In this document: positions 8,381 to 17,846 of the stretch, piece by piece
How positions within the stretch are numbered: position 1 is the first letter of the stretch
Layout: every line of letters begins with the position of its first letter
Origin: Acinetobacter lanii
GTDB taxonomy: Bacteria; Pseudomonadota; Gammaproteobacteria; Pseudomonadales; Moraxellaceae
Reading direction: 5' to 3'
DNA: 64,000 nt
Assembly (NCBI RefSeq): GCF_011578285.1
Contig: NZ_CP049916.1
Span: 1,736,001 to 1,800,000 of the forward strand
The notes under the pieces: model-generated
What the model saw: only the letters and a program-made list of their open reading frames with translations
Database searches by the model: none
What the model was told of the DNA's origin: nothing
Program-made: the position numbers and the translations under genes

Positions 8381-9904
8381 TTAGTGTGTTGTTGTATGAA
8401 TCAATGGAAGTCCAAGCTGTACGCGACGACGTAACCAAGGACTTGGACGGTAACGTGGATCGCGTGTGATCGCGGTCATACGGTCTAATGTTTTCAGAAT
8501 TTTTTCAGCACCCAATACATCGCCCCATTCGATTGGGCCATACGGATAACCCAGACCTAATTTGACCGCGATATTGATATCTTCAACGGTAGCGACCCCT
8601 TGTTGGGCAATATCACAACCGAGATTGACAATCATGGCCAATGCACGTTGCGCCACAAAGCCTACACTTTCTTGGATGACGCTTGTGGTCACTCCATCTA
8701 GATTAAACATTGATTGAGCGGCTTGAACCAACGCTGGTCGAGTCACAAAGGTCGGCATTAAGGTCCGGTGCTTATTTAGACCATACAGAAGATCGATACA
8801 GACCACTTGTTGTGGTGCAACTTGATAACGCACTGCTGCTGACGTGGCATCCTCACCATAGGTTGCGATCAAAATCAGTGCATCCGTAGACGGGGTATCA
8901 GCTTGCTCAACTTGAATATTGAACTGCTGTAAATAGTGCTCCAATGCCTGACGGTCTTCGCTATATTCAGTACCCAGCCACACGCTATGATATTGATCTA
9001 ACTTTTCAAGCAATGTTGGGGGCACATCGCCTTGTTTATTGCCCGAACTATAGTCATAAAACCCTTTACCTGTTTTACGACCTAACTGTTTGGCAATATA
9101 GCGTTGACGTGTAATGACACTTGGACGATAACGTGCTTCTTCATAATATTGGTGGTAGATCGATTCGCTCACGGGGTGTGACACATCCATACCAGTTAAA
9201 TCACCCAATTCAAATGGCCCCATTTTGAAACCAATCCCGTCACGGTAAATACGATCAATATCGTAAAATGGGGTCACATTTTCATTCAGCATCGCATAGG
9301 CTTCACTACCAAATGCACGACCTGCATGATTAATAATAAATCCCGGTGTGTCTTTGGCTTTGACTGGACGATGCCCCATTTTAGTGGAAAGCTGAATCAG
9401 TGCATCCACAATGTCAGGATGCGTATTAAAACCTTCAATGACCTCAACCACTTTCATCAGCGGCACAGGGTTAAAAAAGTGATAGCCTGCAATCCGTTCA
9501 GGTTGGGTACAATTTGCCGCAATCGCACTGATCGACAAAGATGATGTATTCGATGCCAAAATAGCTTCAGGTTTAACAATCCCTTCGAGTTGCTGCATTA
9601 GCTTTTGTTTGATGTCTAGATTTTCAATAATGGCTTCAACAATCAAATCACAATCTTTGAGGTCTTCAATTTGCTCTGCAATCAACAAATGAGCCAAATC
9701 TTCAGCCGCTTTTTCATGGCTAAATTTACCTTTGTCTGCCAGTGTGGTTAAGGTTTTGGCTAACTTTTCTCGTGCTTGTTCAGCAGCGCCTGCTTTGGCA
9801 TCAAAGAGCACCACATTATGTCCAGACTGAATCGCAATTTGCGCAATCCCCGCACCCATTCTCCCGACGCCAATAATGCCAATTTTTTGAATCTGAATCG
9901 TCAT
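8381..9904 (-). CDS. paaH: 3-hydroxyacyl-CoA dehydrogenase, PaaH type
   Basis: The 507-residue NAD-dependent dehydrogenase oxidises 3-hydroxyacyl-CoA to 3-oxoacyl-CoA. The Rossmann motif GVGRMGAGIAQ is near residue 12, the catalytic histidine lies in GYHFFNPVPLMKVVE, and FKMGPFELGDLTGMDV marks the first C-terminal domain. A second, degenerate copy of that domain ends the protein (GYPYGPIEWGDVLGAEKIL), as is usual for the 500-residue PaaH form. It is the middle gene of a three-gene beta-oxidation operon, with a 2-base gap to paaF. No ring-cleavage paa genes are nearby, so the name indicates family, not proven pathway. Confidence 0.88.
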   Translation of the reverse strand: MTIQIQKIGIIGVGRMGAGIAQIAIQSGHNVVLFDAKAGAAEQAREKLAKTLTTLADKGKFSHEKAAEDLAHLLIAEQIEDLKDCDLIVEAIIENLDIKQKLMQQLEGIVKPEAILASNTSSLSISAIAANCTQPERIAGYHFFNPVPLMKVVEVIEGFNTHPDIVDALIQLSTKMGHRPVKAKDTPGFIINHAGRAFGSEAYAMLNENVTPFYDIDRIYRDGIGFKMGPFELGDLTGMDVSHPVSESIYHQYYEEARYRPSVITRQRYIAKQLGRKTGKGFYDYSSGNKQGDVPPTLLEKLDQYHSVWLGTEYSEDRQALEHYLQQFNIQVEQADTPSTDALILIATYGEDATSAAVRYQVAPQQVVCIDLLYGLNKHRTLMPTFVTRPALVQAAQSMFNLDGVTTSVIQESVGFVAQRALAMIVNLGCDIAQQGVATVEDINIAVKLGLGYPYGPIEWGDVLGAEKILKTLDRMTAITRDPRYRPSPWLRRRVQLGLPLIHTTTH

Positions 9905-9906
9905 GC

Positions 9907-10680
9907 TTATCGTCCTTGATAATTCGGTTTACGTTTTTCAATAAAGGCTTGCATACCTTCCTTTTGATCTTGTGAAGAAAATAGCATCTGGAATGACTTA
10001 CGCTCTAAAGCTAGCCCTGCATTCAGGGGGACATCTTCAGCCAATAGTGCGACTTCTTTAATTTGTTCTAACGCAATCGGCGGAAGCTTGGCTAAGCCTT
10101 CAGCCATTTTGATCGCTGTTACTAGGGTTTCAGCATCTTCAGTTACTTGTGACACTAGACCGATTTGATAGGCTTCAGGTGCAGGCACTAGACACCCTGT
10201 CATAATGATACGCATGGCGTGAAATTTACCCACTGCACGGAATAAACGTTGGGTTCCACCAGCACCTGGCATCACACCAACTTTCACTTCAGGCTGTCCA
10301 AACTGCGCACTTTTTCCTGCAATAATAATGTCGGCATGCATGGCCAACTCACAACCACCACCGAGCGCATAGCCATTGACTGCTGCAATCACCGGTTTTG
10401 AACATTGTGCTATCGCTTGCCAGTAACGTTCTGTACGACGTTGCATCATTTGAATAGATTCGGCTGTCGCCAATTCTTTGAGGTCAGCCCCTGCTGCAAA
10501 ATCAGTTTCACCGCCCGTCAAAATAATGGCACGCACCTCAACATCATCATTGAGTTCTAAGAATGCAGCTGCAAGTTTTTGGCGTACTTCTGTATTTAAG
10601 GCATTTTTAGCCTCTGGACGGTGAATTTTAACCATCGCCACATGAGGCGAAATACGCTCGACCTGAACAACCTGCTCCAT
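9907..10680 (-). CDS. paaF: Enoyl-CoA hydratase (PaaF-like crotonase)
   Basis: The 257-residue crotonase adds water to a 2,3-enoyl-CoA. It shows the oxyanion-hole segments DFAAGADLKELA and ALGGGCELAMHAD, with the two catalytic acids expected in QPEVKVGVMPGAGGTQRL. The start at 10680 is preferred over 10692 because GGAG lies six bases before it, inside the longer ORF. It heads an operon with the dehydrogenase and thiolase. It is the only crotonase hydratase in the window and so the best local candidate for the missing BadK step of the cyclohexanecarboxylate cluster at 51.6-56.1 kb. Confidence 0.87.
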   Translation of the reverse strand: MEQVVQVERISPHVAMVKIHRPEAKNALNTEVRQKLAAAFLELNDDVEVRAIILTGGETDFAAGADLKELATAESIQMMQRRTERYWQAIAQCSKPVIAAVNGYALGGGCELAMHADIIIAGKSAQFGQPEVKVGVMPGAGGTQRLFRAVGKFHAMRIIMTGCLVPAPEAYQIGLVSQVTEDAETLVTAIKMAEGLAKLPPIALEQIKEVALLAEDVPLNAGLALERKSFQMLFSSQDQKEGMQAFIEKRKPNYQGR

Positions 10681-10695
10681 AAAAAACTCCATTTA

Positions 10696-10710
10696 TTTTG
10701 TATAGCGAAA
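10696..10710. promoter_or_regulatory. Operator-like palindrome, catabolic family copy C
   Basis: TTTTGTATAGCGAAA lies 15 bases before the paaF start. It matches copy G at 58437 (TTTTGTATAATGAAA) at 13 of 15 positions. Confidence 0.5.
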
Positions 10711-10843
10711 TTTTATTTTATATAAACCTAAAGTTTCTGCTGCGACAAATCAAGCTTTTTTTGAACAATAAAATGGGAAAATAGCTTATTTATAAATTTA
10801 GAGTAAAAACTCTTGTCTGTTTGTGGGTTTTGTGATTAATTAA

Positions 10844-10858
10844 TTTCGCAATACGGAA
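10844..10858. promoter_or_regulatory. Operator-like palindrome, catabolic family copy D
   Basis: TTTCGCAATACGGAA lies about 215 bases before the AAHS transporter start, in the divergent region. Confidence 0.45.
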
Positions 10859-11074
10859 TATAAATTTCTTTATATGATTTTATACTTCATTTAAGCAATG
10901 ATTCATCACAATGCAAAATATAAGATCATCAATAAAGAACTTTAGGGTTATGTGAATCAGTGGATTTAACAACTTGAATAACTGTGAGAAAGAACAACAC
11001 ACTTTCCGAGAGGAATAGAAAGGGAATATCGAAATGGCACAGGAACGCTATTTCAAAAAATAGAGGATAGAAAA

Positions 11075-12373
11075 ATGACCAGTGATACGCTAGTAACTGG
11101 GGCTGAAAAACCGGTAAATGCTCCCATAGATCAACCGGTTCAAGCACCAAAGCGCCTATGGATGACGGCTTTCGTTTTTGCGTTCTTAATTTTACTTTGT
11201 GATGGCGCAGATATTGGGATTTTGGCATTTAGTTTAACCAGTTTAAAAGCTGAATGGGGACTCAGCACTGTACAAGCAGGTGCATTGGGTAGTTATTCTT
11301 TATTGGGCATGGGAATCGGTGGTTTTGTCGGTGGCTGGGCATGTGATCGCTTTGGTCGCGTTCGTGTAATTGTACTCGCGACCATTGCCTTTTCTATTTT
11401 GTCTGCTTACTCAGGATTCGCACAATCTTATACAGAATTTGCGATTTTACGCACTTTATCTTGCCTCGGTTTGGGTTGTTTATATATCGCATGCAACACC
11501 TTAATGTCGGAATATGTACCCACCAAGTATCGTACCACGGTACTGGCGACATTAATGACCGGTTTTACATTAGGCTCATTAGTCATCACCATGATTTCAG
11601 GTTGGATTATTCCTGAATTTGGTTGGCGCATGCTGTATTGGCTTACCATCGCACCTTTAGCCTTAGGTATTTTAATGCACTTCATGGTGCCTGAACCCGA
11701 ATCTTGGAAACATGTTCGTGCACTGAAAAAATCAGGTCAGATTGTGGATAATGATGCCAAGAAAGGCAATCCATATATCACGATTTTAAAAGACAAGACC
11801 CATGGCAAAATGTTTATCCTGTGGTCTTTTAGCTCAGGTTTTCTGTTATTTGGCTACTTCGGTGTAAGCAATTGGTTGCCAAGCTATTTAGAAGCTGAAC
11901 TCGGGATTAAGTTTAAAGAAATGGCGTTGTATATGGTGGGCACATTTATCACCATGATGTTTGCCAAAATTATTGCCGGTTATGTCGCAGACAAAATTGG
12001 ACGTCGTATTGTTTTTGCTTTTGGCACCATGGGGACTGCACTGTTTATCCCAGTTGTGGTGTATATGCATACTGCTGAAAATATTGGCATATTGATGCTG
12101 ATTTTCGGTTTCTTATATGGGATTCCGTATGCCATTAATGCAACTTATCTGACAGAAAGCTTTCCTACGGCAGTACGGGGAACTGCCGTTGGCGGGGCAT
12201 TTAATATCGGGCGTATTGGTGCGATTTTTGCCCCGATCACCATTGGATATTTAGCCATGCATGATTCGATCGGCACAGGCTTGATCGTCATGGGTGCGGC
12301 ATATTTCTTGTGTGGTTTGATTCCAGCACTGTTTATTAAAGACCGTTTATACGATCCGCAAAAGGCGGAGTAA
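11075..12373 (+). CDS. AAHS-family MFS aromatic/alicyclic acid:H+ symporter
   Basis: The 432-residue protein has 12 predicted membrane helices. The first helix carries LCDGADIGILAFSLTSLK, equivalent to the DGxD motif of PcaK/BenK transporters, and the loop GGWACDRFGRVRVI is the MFS signature between helices 2 and 3. ADKIGRR repeats it in the second half. It should import a carboxylate with a proton across the inner membrane. It lies next to a DcaP porin, and paralogues sit at 56946 and 62436. The substrate is probably that of the adjacent beta-oxidation operon. Confidence 0.85.
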   Translation: MTSDTLVTGAEKPVNAPIDQPVQAPKRLWMTAFVFAFLILLCDGADIGILAFSLTSLKAEWGLSTVQAGALGSYSLLGMGIGGFVGGWACDRFGRVRVIVLATIAFSILSAYSGFAQSYTEFAILRTLSCLGLGCLYIACNTLMSEYVPTKYRTTVLATLMTGFTLGSLVITMISGWIIPEFGWRMLYWLTIAPLALGILMHFMVPEPESWKHVRALKKSGQIVDNDAKKGNPYITILKDKTHGKMFILWSFSSGFLLFGYFGVSNWLPSYLEAELGIKFKEMALYMVGTFITMMFAKIIAGYVADKIGRRIVFAFGTMGTALFIPVVVYMHTAENIGILMLIFGFLYGIPYAINATYLTESFPTAVRGTAVGGAFNIGRIGAIFAPITIGYLAMHDSIGTGLIVMGAAYFLCGLIPALFIKDRLYDPQKAE

Positions 12374-12505
12374 TTTTAAGGAAGTCAGTATTGGCTTAGT
12401 GGATTAGCTTACTGGCTTCTTTTTATTTTTAAGATCACGTTTCCAAAAAATATGAATAGAAAGCGTTTAAATCAGGATTAGGAAATCATCTTTAGGGATA
12501 AAAGA

Positions 12506-13780
12506 ATGAAAAAATTAATTTTGGCGAGTTTATGTGGACTTGCATCAGCGCATGTATTTTCAGCAGAAATTTCTGAAGAACGAATCCAGTTTTTAGAATC
12601 ACAATTGCTTAAAATTCAAGCTGAATTAAATGAGCATAAGTTGGCTCAACAAGAAATCAAATCACAACAGCAAGAGCAACAGCAAGTTCAAGCGAAAGAA
12701 TCAAAATCTTTAAGCAAACTCTTAGATAACGTTGATGTCTATGGCTTAATCCGTCTCGATGGTGCAGTCGATTTCAAAAGTACACCTGAAGCGCGTGGAC
12801 GTACCATCAATCAGATTAATAAAGCCCCTTTTAAAGAAGCGGACTCGACACGCTCTGATTTTACAGCCGCAGCAAGCCGTATCGGATTTTTAGCCAAAGA
12901 TCTTAAGGGCGATCCTAATATTTTTGCCCGTGTTGAAACCGATTTTTGGACCAATGCAGGTAAAGGTGATGGCGGACTTCGAATTCGTCATGCTCATCTT
13001 AAATACTATAACTGGACTATTGGTCAGGCATGGTCACTGATGTCTACGCCTGAGATCAGTACGCAAAGTGTGGATTACAGTTTATTATTGGGCGGATCTG
13101 TTTTAAGAACACCTCAAGTGAGCTATACATGGATTTTAAATAATCAAAACAGATTAAATGCAGGTATTGAATATATGGCTGGAGGAGATAGATCTTCGGC
13201 ACTCCCCGCCTTTACCACGAAATTTGTGCATAACTCAGAGCACCTACACTTGCTTGCTCAAGGTTTTATTAATGAGAAACAAGCGCAAACCGCAGAGGGT
13301 GATATCAATAAAATGGGTTGGGGTGTTGGCGTAGGTGGACGCTATAGCTTTAATGATCGGCATTCAGTACAAGGGAATTACTTCCATATCGTGGGAGATC
13401 AGCGCATTGCATCTTTCTTAACACAAGGTTCAACCACGGATGGTAGTGCTTGGGGTGGTGATTTTTCAGTGGATAGCACCCAAAAACGTCTGCTGCTCAA
13501 CTCATTTAACAGCTTAAATTTAGGCTATTCACATAAATTCAATCCTAAACTAAAAGCTAACCTTTCAGGCAGTGTGGTTGCATTTGATGACTCAAGTGAT
13601 TATGCAAAAGCCAACCCAAGCAGTAATAAGATGTTAACCGACTATGTCGCCAATCTTATCTATTCACCAGCACCGAATATTAATTTAGGCTTGGAATATC
13701 ATCAGGGTAAACGTGAAACTTTTGATCATCAGGAAGCTGATATATCTCGTCTAAATTTATCTGGAACCTATAGTTTTTAA
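12506..13780 (+). CDS. dcaP: DcaP-family outer-membrane porin
   Basis: The 424-residue protein begins with a signal peptide (MKKLILASLCGLASAHVFSA), then a Gln/Glu-rich coiled coil at about residues 25-70 and a beta-barrel ending in a terminal Phe (LSGTYSF). DcaP porins of Acinetobacter are trimers that pass dicarboxylates and other small anions. It is 132 bases after the AAHS transporter, so outer- and inner-membrane uptake steps are adjacent. AGGGAT precedes the ATG. A second DcaP lies at 50075. Confidence 0.85.
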   Translation: MKKLILASLCGLASAHVFSAEISEERIQFLESQLLKIQAELNEHKLAQQEIKSQQQEQQQVQAKESKSLSKLLDNVDVYGLIRLDGAVDFKSTPEARGRTINQINKAPFKEADSTRSDFTAAASRIGFLAKDLKGDPNIFARVETDFWTNAGKGDGGLRIRHAHLKYYNWTIGQAWSLMSTPEISTQSVDYSLLLGGSVLRTPQVSYTWILNNQNRLNAGIEYMAGGDRSSALPAFTTKFVHNSEHLHLLAQGFINEKQAQTAEGDINKMGWGVGVGGRYSFNDRHSVQGNYFHIVGDQRIASFLTQGSTTDGSAWGGDFSVDSTQKRLLLNSFNSLNLGYSHKFNPKLKANLSGSVVAFDDSSDYAKANPSSNKMLTDYVANLIYSPAPNINLGLEYHQGKRETFDHQEADISRLNLSGTYSF

Positions 13781-13951
13781 AGCATATGAGACCTTAATAC
13801 AGCTTTCAATTGCCATAATTGGGCTCATTTTTGTGAAAAATAATGTTGATGCAGTCATAAGTGCAGTCTGATTTATCCGTAAAATATCAAAACATTGAGT
13901 GATAAATCAAAACTGCCATCCTTCACGGACTACCGGATGAATGTCTATGTA

Positions 13952-14077
13952 TTAATATCCTTGTTCAATTTCATGCAAGGTGTCTTCATAGGCATGTAAT
14001 TGTTGATAGGTATTTGGATCTGAAGCACATGCAGTTAAGGTAAATAGCATCATCAGCATAACAGCCGCTTTTTTCAT
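13952..14077 (-). CDS. Small lipoprotein, 41 residues
   Basis: A short ORF on the minus strand encodes a lysine start, a hydrophobic stretch and a lipobox LTAC at residues 14-17 (cleavage before Cys17), then a polar tail DPNTYQQLHAYEDTLHE. GAGG lies upstream of the ATG. The complete lipoprotein signal and good ribosome binding site make it credible. The mature peptide is only about 25 residues and its function is unknown. It stands alone between the porin and the TonB receptor. Confidence 0.7.
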   Translation of the reverse strand: MKKAAVMLMMLFTLTACASDPNTYQQLHAYEDTLHEIEQGY

Positions 14078-14302
14078 GGGAGACCTCAAAATCAAAGAGA
14101 TAGACAATTAAGATGTGCAAATAATAATCTCTTATCTGTTTTTTTTATAATATATAAAAGGAATGATCATAATCGTTTTTTTATTTTTTATAATCTAATC
14201 ATAATGTTAAGTCTTAGAAATGAAAAAAATCCAAACATAAATGAATATATTTGGATACTGATCTTGCACATTTGACTGATTTTCAACAAACATATTTGAT
14301 CT

Positions 14303-16495
14303 TTATAAAACTTTATAAGTCACTCCTGCATAGACACCAAATCCATCCCCGGGCGTGAGTCTTGCCGCATCTCGACCTTGATCGTTAAAACCTGGGGTCA
14401 CGGTTGACGCATATTTTTTATTGGCAATATTTCTAAAATCTAACCACGCCGAATAAGGTTGCTGGGCTTGCTGATAACCGAACGTTGCTCCCCAAATTTG
14501 GTAATGATCTGCATAATGCGTGTTGGCATAATCTATGGCTATTTTTGATGCATATTCGGTATTCAGCGCAGCATAAAATCCTTGCGGATGCTGGAACTGT
14601 AATTGTGCTTGATAGAAATGTTTTGGAATCCCTGCAAGCTCATTTTTATTAAAAATCGGATCATGTTTGTAGTGAAAATCACTCAAGGTATAACTTTGTT
14701 TTAATGAAACTTCACCATAATGATCATGACGCCATAATGATGAGTTTAGCCCAATTTCAAGCCCTTGATGAATCGTATCTGAGGCATTCGACTCAGCGAT
14801 CACTTGATTGGGTACAGGCTGTAACTCTACTGCCAATAATTCATTTTGCACTTGGGAATAATAGTACGCAATATCCCAATCCCCTAACCATGATTGACCT
14901 CGTCCACCGAGTTCAAGCGTATGCGCAGATTGTGTATCAATATGAATTGGTTCACGTTGTCGTCCGATGGACGCTTCATGACCTGCATTATTACCTTCAT
15001 TAAATTTCTGATCTGAACTCCAAATCATTGACCAAGGATGTGGCGCTTCTACGCTTCGGCTGATATTGGCAAACCATTGAGTCTGTGGCGTCATTTGATA
15101 GCGTAGACCGAGACTCGGTGCCCAATTCCATTCACTTAATTCTACTTTTTGGCTTTGCACTGGCCATGTGACTTGGCTTTGCCTTTGCATATAGGCAAGG
15201 TTGATACCACTTACCAGCCAAAATTCTGGGTTTAATTCAAACTCATGGTTAAAACTCAAGACATTGTCAGAACCTGTATGTTCAAAATGACGTGTTTCAG
15301 TACCTGCTTGAATATTATTTTGATTAACCCGATAACGTTCAATGATCTGTTGATCGCTTGGAATATCAGTGGTACTGCGCAGTCCGATCTTGAAACGATG
15401 TTCATGTCCTAACCAAGTTGCTTGTTTTTGGTAATTCATAAACGCCGTAATATCGTCATAATCGACCTGAGTACTGTATATGCCTTCTTGCAGATCCATC
15501 GGAAAATGATGGTAGGCCAAACCAAAGTCGAGTGTTCCCTGCTCATGTAAATTAATTTGTGTTTTATTGGCAAGCCACACACTGCCGGGTTGTGGTCGGT
15601 TGCTGTTATACAGCACATTATTGGGATTGGCTTGTTTAGGATCATCACTCAGTTGTGCTTTAGTGATTCTTCCCGGAGTTTGATGTTCTGTTTCCCGATA
15701 ACGTAAATAACTACGGTTTAAAATATCCGGTGTGATTTGATAACCCACATTGGCGGCAATGCCTTTGGCCGAACTTGAAGAATGCTGTTGGAAACCATCG
15801 CTGTCGGCATGGGATAGCGATACAAAATAATCTAAATCGCCAATGTGTTGTCCTGAGCTGATGTGGCTGCGTTGATAACCAAAACTGCCCCGCTCATGGT
15901 GGATGGCAAGCTTGGCTGCATCTTGCCCTGTTGGTGTGGCAAAGTTAATAGCCCCACCTAAAGTTAAAGCGCCAACACGGTTACCATTGGCCCCCCGATA
16001 GACTTCGGCATGATCGACCCATGCAGCATCGAGCAATTCATAAGGTGTGCCACTTGGGCTGGTAAATGGAATGCCATCGAGTAAAACATAGGTACCTGAA
16101 CCATGTGCGCCTGAACCTCGATTGATGCCCGAACCCCGGATTGAAAGTTTTACACCTTCATTGCCTGCGGATTTTGCATAGACCCCGGGTTGATAACCCA
16201 ATACATCTTCATTGCTATTGAGTTTACGCTGACGTAACAGCTCTGCATCGATAAAATTGGTCGCGCCATTCACTTGTTGAAGTTGTTGTTTGGCGAGGGT
16301 TTTATTTTTTTGATCTGTAGCAGATTGGCTAAGCTGAATGACGGGTAATGTCGTCACTGTAGATTCAGTTTGCGACTCCGTATTTAACTGAATATTGTTC
16401 AGCTCAACAGCATGCACAGATGAGGAAAGAATCAGCCATAGACTGCTGAATAGAACAGTCGGTGGTGTTGCAACTTTTAGTATGAATGGCCTCAT
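14303..16495 (-). CDS. TonB-dependent outer-membrane receptor
   Basis: The 730-residue protein has a signal peptide ending near SSVHA, a plug domain with ATNFIDAELL and SIRGSGINRGSG, a VYRGANGNRVGALTLGGAINF segment, and a 22-strand barrel that ends at the C-terminus (GVYAGVTYKVL). It imports a scarce ligand across the outer membrane with TonB energy. It is divergent from the NitT/TauT-type ABC permease, as is common for receptors paired with such transporters, so it may serve the guanidine locus. No Fur box was clear, and the ligand is not deducible. Confidence 0.85.
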   Translation of the reverse strand: MRPFILKVATPPTVLFSSLWLILSSSVHAVELNNIQLNTESQTESTVTTLPVIQLSQSATDQKNKTLAKQQLQQVNGATNFIDAELLRQRKLNSNEDVLGYQPGVYAKSAGNEGVKLSIRGSGINRGSGAHGSGTYVLLDGIPFTSPSGTPYELLDAAWVDHAEVYRGANGNRVGALTLGGAINFATPTGQDAAKLAIHHERGSFGYQRSHISSGQHIGDLDYFVSLSHADSDGFQQHSSSSAKGIAANVGYQITPDILNRSYLRYRETEHQTPGRITKAQLSDDPKQANPNNVLYNSNRPQPGSVWLANKTQINLHEQGTLDFGLAYHHFPMDLQEGIYSTQVDYDDITAFMNYQKQATWLGHEHRFKIGLRSTTDIPSDQQIIERYRVNQNNIQAGTETRHFEHTGSDNVLSFNHEFELNPEFWLVSGINLAYMQRQSQVTWPVQSQKVELSEWNWAPSLGLRYQMTPQTQWFANISRSVEAPHPWSMIWSSDQKFNEGNNAGHEASIGRQREPIHIDTQSAHTLELGGRGQSWLGDWDIAYYYSQVQNELLAVELQPVPNQVIAESNASDTIHQGLEIGLNSSLWRHDHYGEVSLKQSYTLSDFHYKHDPIFNKNELAGIPKHFYQAQLQFQHPQGFYAALNTEYASKIAIDYANTHYADHYQIWGATFGYQQAQQPYSAWLDFRNIANKKYASTVTPGFNDQGRDAARLTPGDGFGVYAGVTYKVL

Positions 16496-16838
16496 AACAT
16501 TCCTTTGTCTTGTCTCTATGTTTTGTTTCTATGGTTTGTCGTTATTGCGCAGATTATTTAGGCTAATCAAAAGCGATAAAATGGCGTTTTATCCGCATCA
16601 TGTTAAAAAATAATTTAAATAGCAAGCGGCTTTTATGCGCAAAAATAATGCGTTTTTAGATCATGATTCGATCTTTGGCGCTATTTCAAAATTTAGCCTT
16701 GATTGTCTGCGAACAGGCACAGTTATTTTTTTTCAATTTTCAAAAAATATTTAAATGAGTGCTAGAAAGAGTCGATTGATTGAGACGTGGCGAATCGCCT
16801 GATGCGTTTTAGAGTGCGAATTTGATTTAAAGTCTATT

Positions 16839-16854
16839 TGGCATTCATTTTGCT
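16839..16854 (+). promoter_or_regulatory. Sigma-54 promoter of the ABC transporter operon
   Basis: TGGCATTCATTTTGCT has the invariant GG and GC dinucleotides 12 bases apart, as in TGGCAC-N5-TTGCA. It lies about 42 bases before the permease start. Confidence 0.75.
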
Positions 16855-16859
16855 TAAAA

Positions 16860-16887
16860 GTATTACGTTTTATAAAAATAGTAATAT
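16860..16887. promoter_or_regulatory. NikR-geometry half-site pair at the transporter promoter
   Basis: GTATTA-N16-TAATAT (palindrome with one mismatch) begins five bases after the -12 element and covers the expected transcription start. E. coli NikR binds GTATGA-N16-TCATAC. The same spacing recurs at 22627 and 30373. Confidence 0.5.
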
Positions 16888-16895
16888 TAGGCAGA

Positions 16896-17846
16896 TTGCT
16901 TATGAGTTATATCGCACGAGAACTCACGCCCAGAACCAAAATTCTGTTTGGCTTCGGCTCCTTTTTGATTCCTATTTTACTGTGGTGCGCCGTGAGTTAT
17001 TTGCCTTTTATTTGGCATCCACAAGTCCAAATCACTGACTCAGGCAGTGTGCCTTTTTTACAAGAAGGCAGCCGTGTAGACAAACAAGTCTTTTATAGCG
17101 AAGCGCAAACTGCGGTTAATCAAGGCGCCGCACCACCACAAGGAAAATTGGTCAATCCGATTTATTTGCCTGCACCGCATGAAGTGGCCAAAGCTTTAGT
17201 GACCGCCTTTAATACAGCACCTCAACAGGAAGGCGCACCGTGGTTCCATGAAAGCCTCTGGCACAGTATCAAATTGGTGTTTAGTGCTTTTATCTTGTCT
17301 TCAATTATCGGTGTTCCTTTAGGGATTTTGTGCGGTTTTTCCAACAAGCTTTCGCAATTGACTGAACCTTTTGTTGAATTTTTCCGTTATCTGCCTGCAC
17401 CTGCTTTTGGGGCACTTGCCGTTGCCATTTTAGGGATCAATGATGCGCCAAAAATTGCCATTATTGTGATTGGAACCTTATTTCAACAAATTCTGATTAT
17501 TGCCAATACCACACGCTTGGTTGATAAGAGCCTGATTGAAGCCGGTTTTACCCTCGGAACCAACAAACTCAAAAGCTTATTTCATGTGGTGATCCCTGCC
17601 GCACTACCAGAAATTTACCGTGATTTGCGTGTGCTACTGGGTTGGGCGTGGACCTATTTAATTGTGGCTGAACTGATCGGCAGTACTTCTGGAATCACGT
17701 GGTTCATTACCCAACAAGCGCGTTACCAAAATTTTGACAATGTCTTTGCTGCGATTCTGATTATTGGTGTCATTGGACTGGTCTGCGATGTAGTGCTGAT
17801 GAAACTCGGACAACGTCTATTTAAATGGAAATTGGGAGCAAAATAA
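16896..17846 (+). CDS. NitT/TauT-type ABC transporter permease (guanidine locus)
   Basis: The 316-residue inner-membrane permease has a first helix, then an unusually long periplasmic loop (about residues 45-115, containing SGSVPFLQEGSRVDKQ), and the BPD_transp_1 helices with the EAA-type loop IEAGFTLGTNKLKSLFHVVIPAALPE. The nitrate/sulfonate/taurine family also serves urea- and guanidine-carboxylase loci. It overlaps the ATPase gene by one base (TAATG). The promoter is sigma-54 type. Guanidine or a guanidine derivative as substrate is inferred from context. Confidence 0.85.
   Translation: MLMSYIARELTPRTKILFGFGSFLIPILLWCAVSYLPFIWHPQVQITDSGSVPFLQEGSRVDKQVFYSEAQTAVNQGAAPPQGKLVNPIYLPAPHEVAKALVTAFNTAPQQEGAPWFHESLWHSIKLVFSAFILSSIIGVPLGILCGFSNKLSQLTEPFVEFFRYLPAPAFGALAVAILGINDAPKIAIIVIGTLFQQILIIANTTRLVDKSLIEAGFTLGTNKLKSLFHVVIPAALPEIYRDLRVLLGWAWTYLIVAELIGSTSGITWFITQQARYQNFDNVFAAILIIGVIGLVCDVVLMKLGQRLFKWKLGAK

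Larger units (their letters stand above)
10681..11074. promoter_or_regulatory. Divergent regulatory region between paaF operon and AAHS transporter
   Basis: This 394-base AT-rich gap holds the divergent promoters. Two members of the TTTC-N7-GAAA palindrome family are present, one near each gene (10696-10710 and 10844-10858). The transporter ATG is preceded by GAGGATAG. No further gene or RNA was recognised. Confidence 0.55.
16496..16895. promoter_or_regulatory. Divergent regulatory region between TonB receptor and ABC transporter
   Basis: This 400-base gap has no convincing gene. On the transporter side it holds a sigma-54 promoter (16839-16854) and a NikR-geometry half-site pair (16860-16887). 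On the receptor side I saw no sigma-54 element. A short repeat CGCAAAAATAATGCG occurs near 16640 and GGCGAATCGCC near 16790; their roles are unknown. Confidence 0.5.

Noticed and set aside
7148-10680. Phenylacetate (paa) degradation operon
   Set aside because: Only the F, H and J type genes are present; ring epoxidase, isomerase and ligase genes of that pathway are absent.
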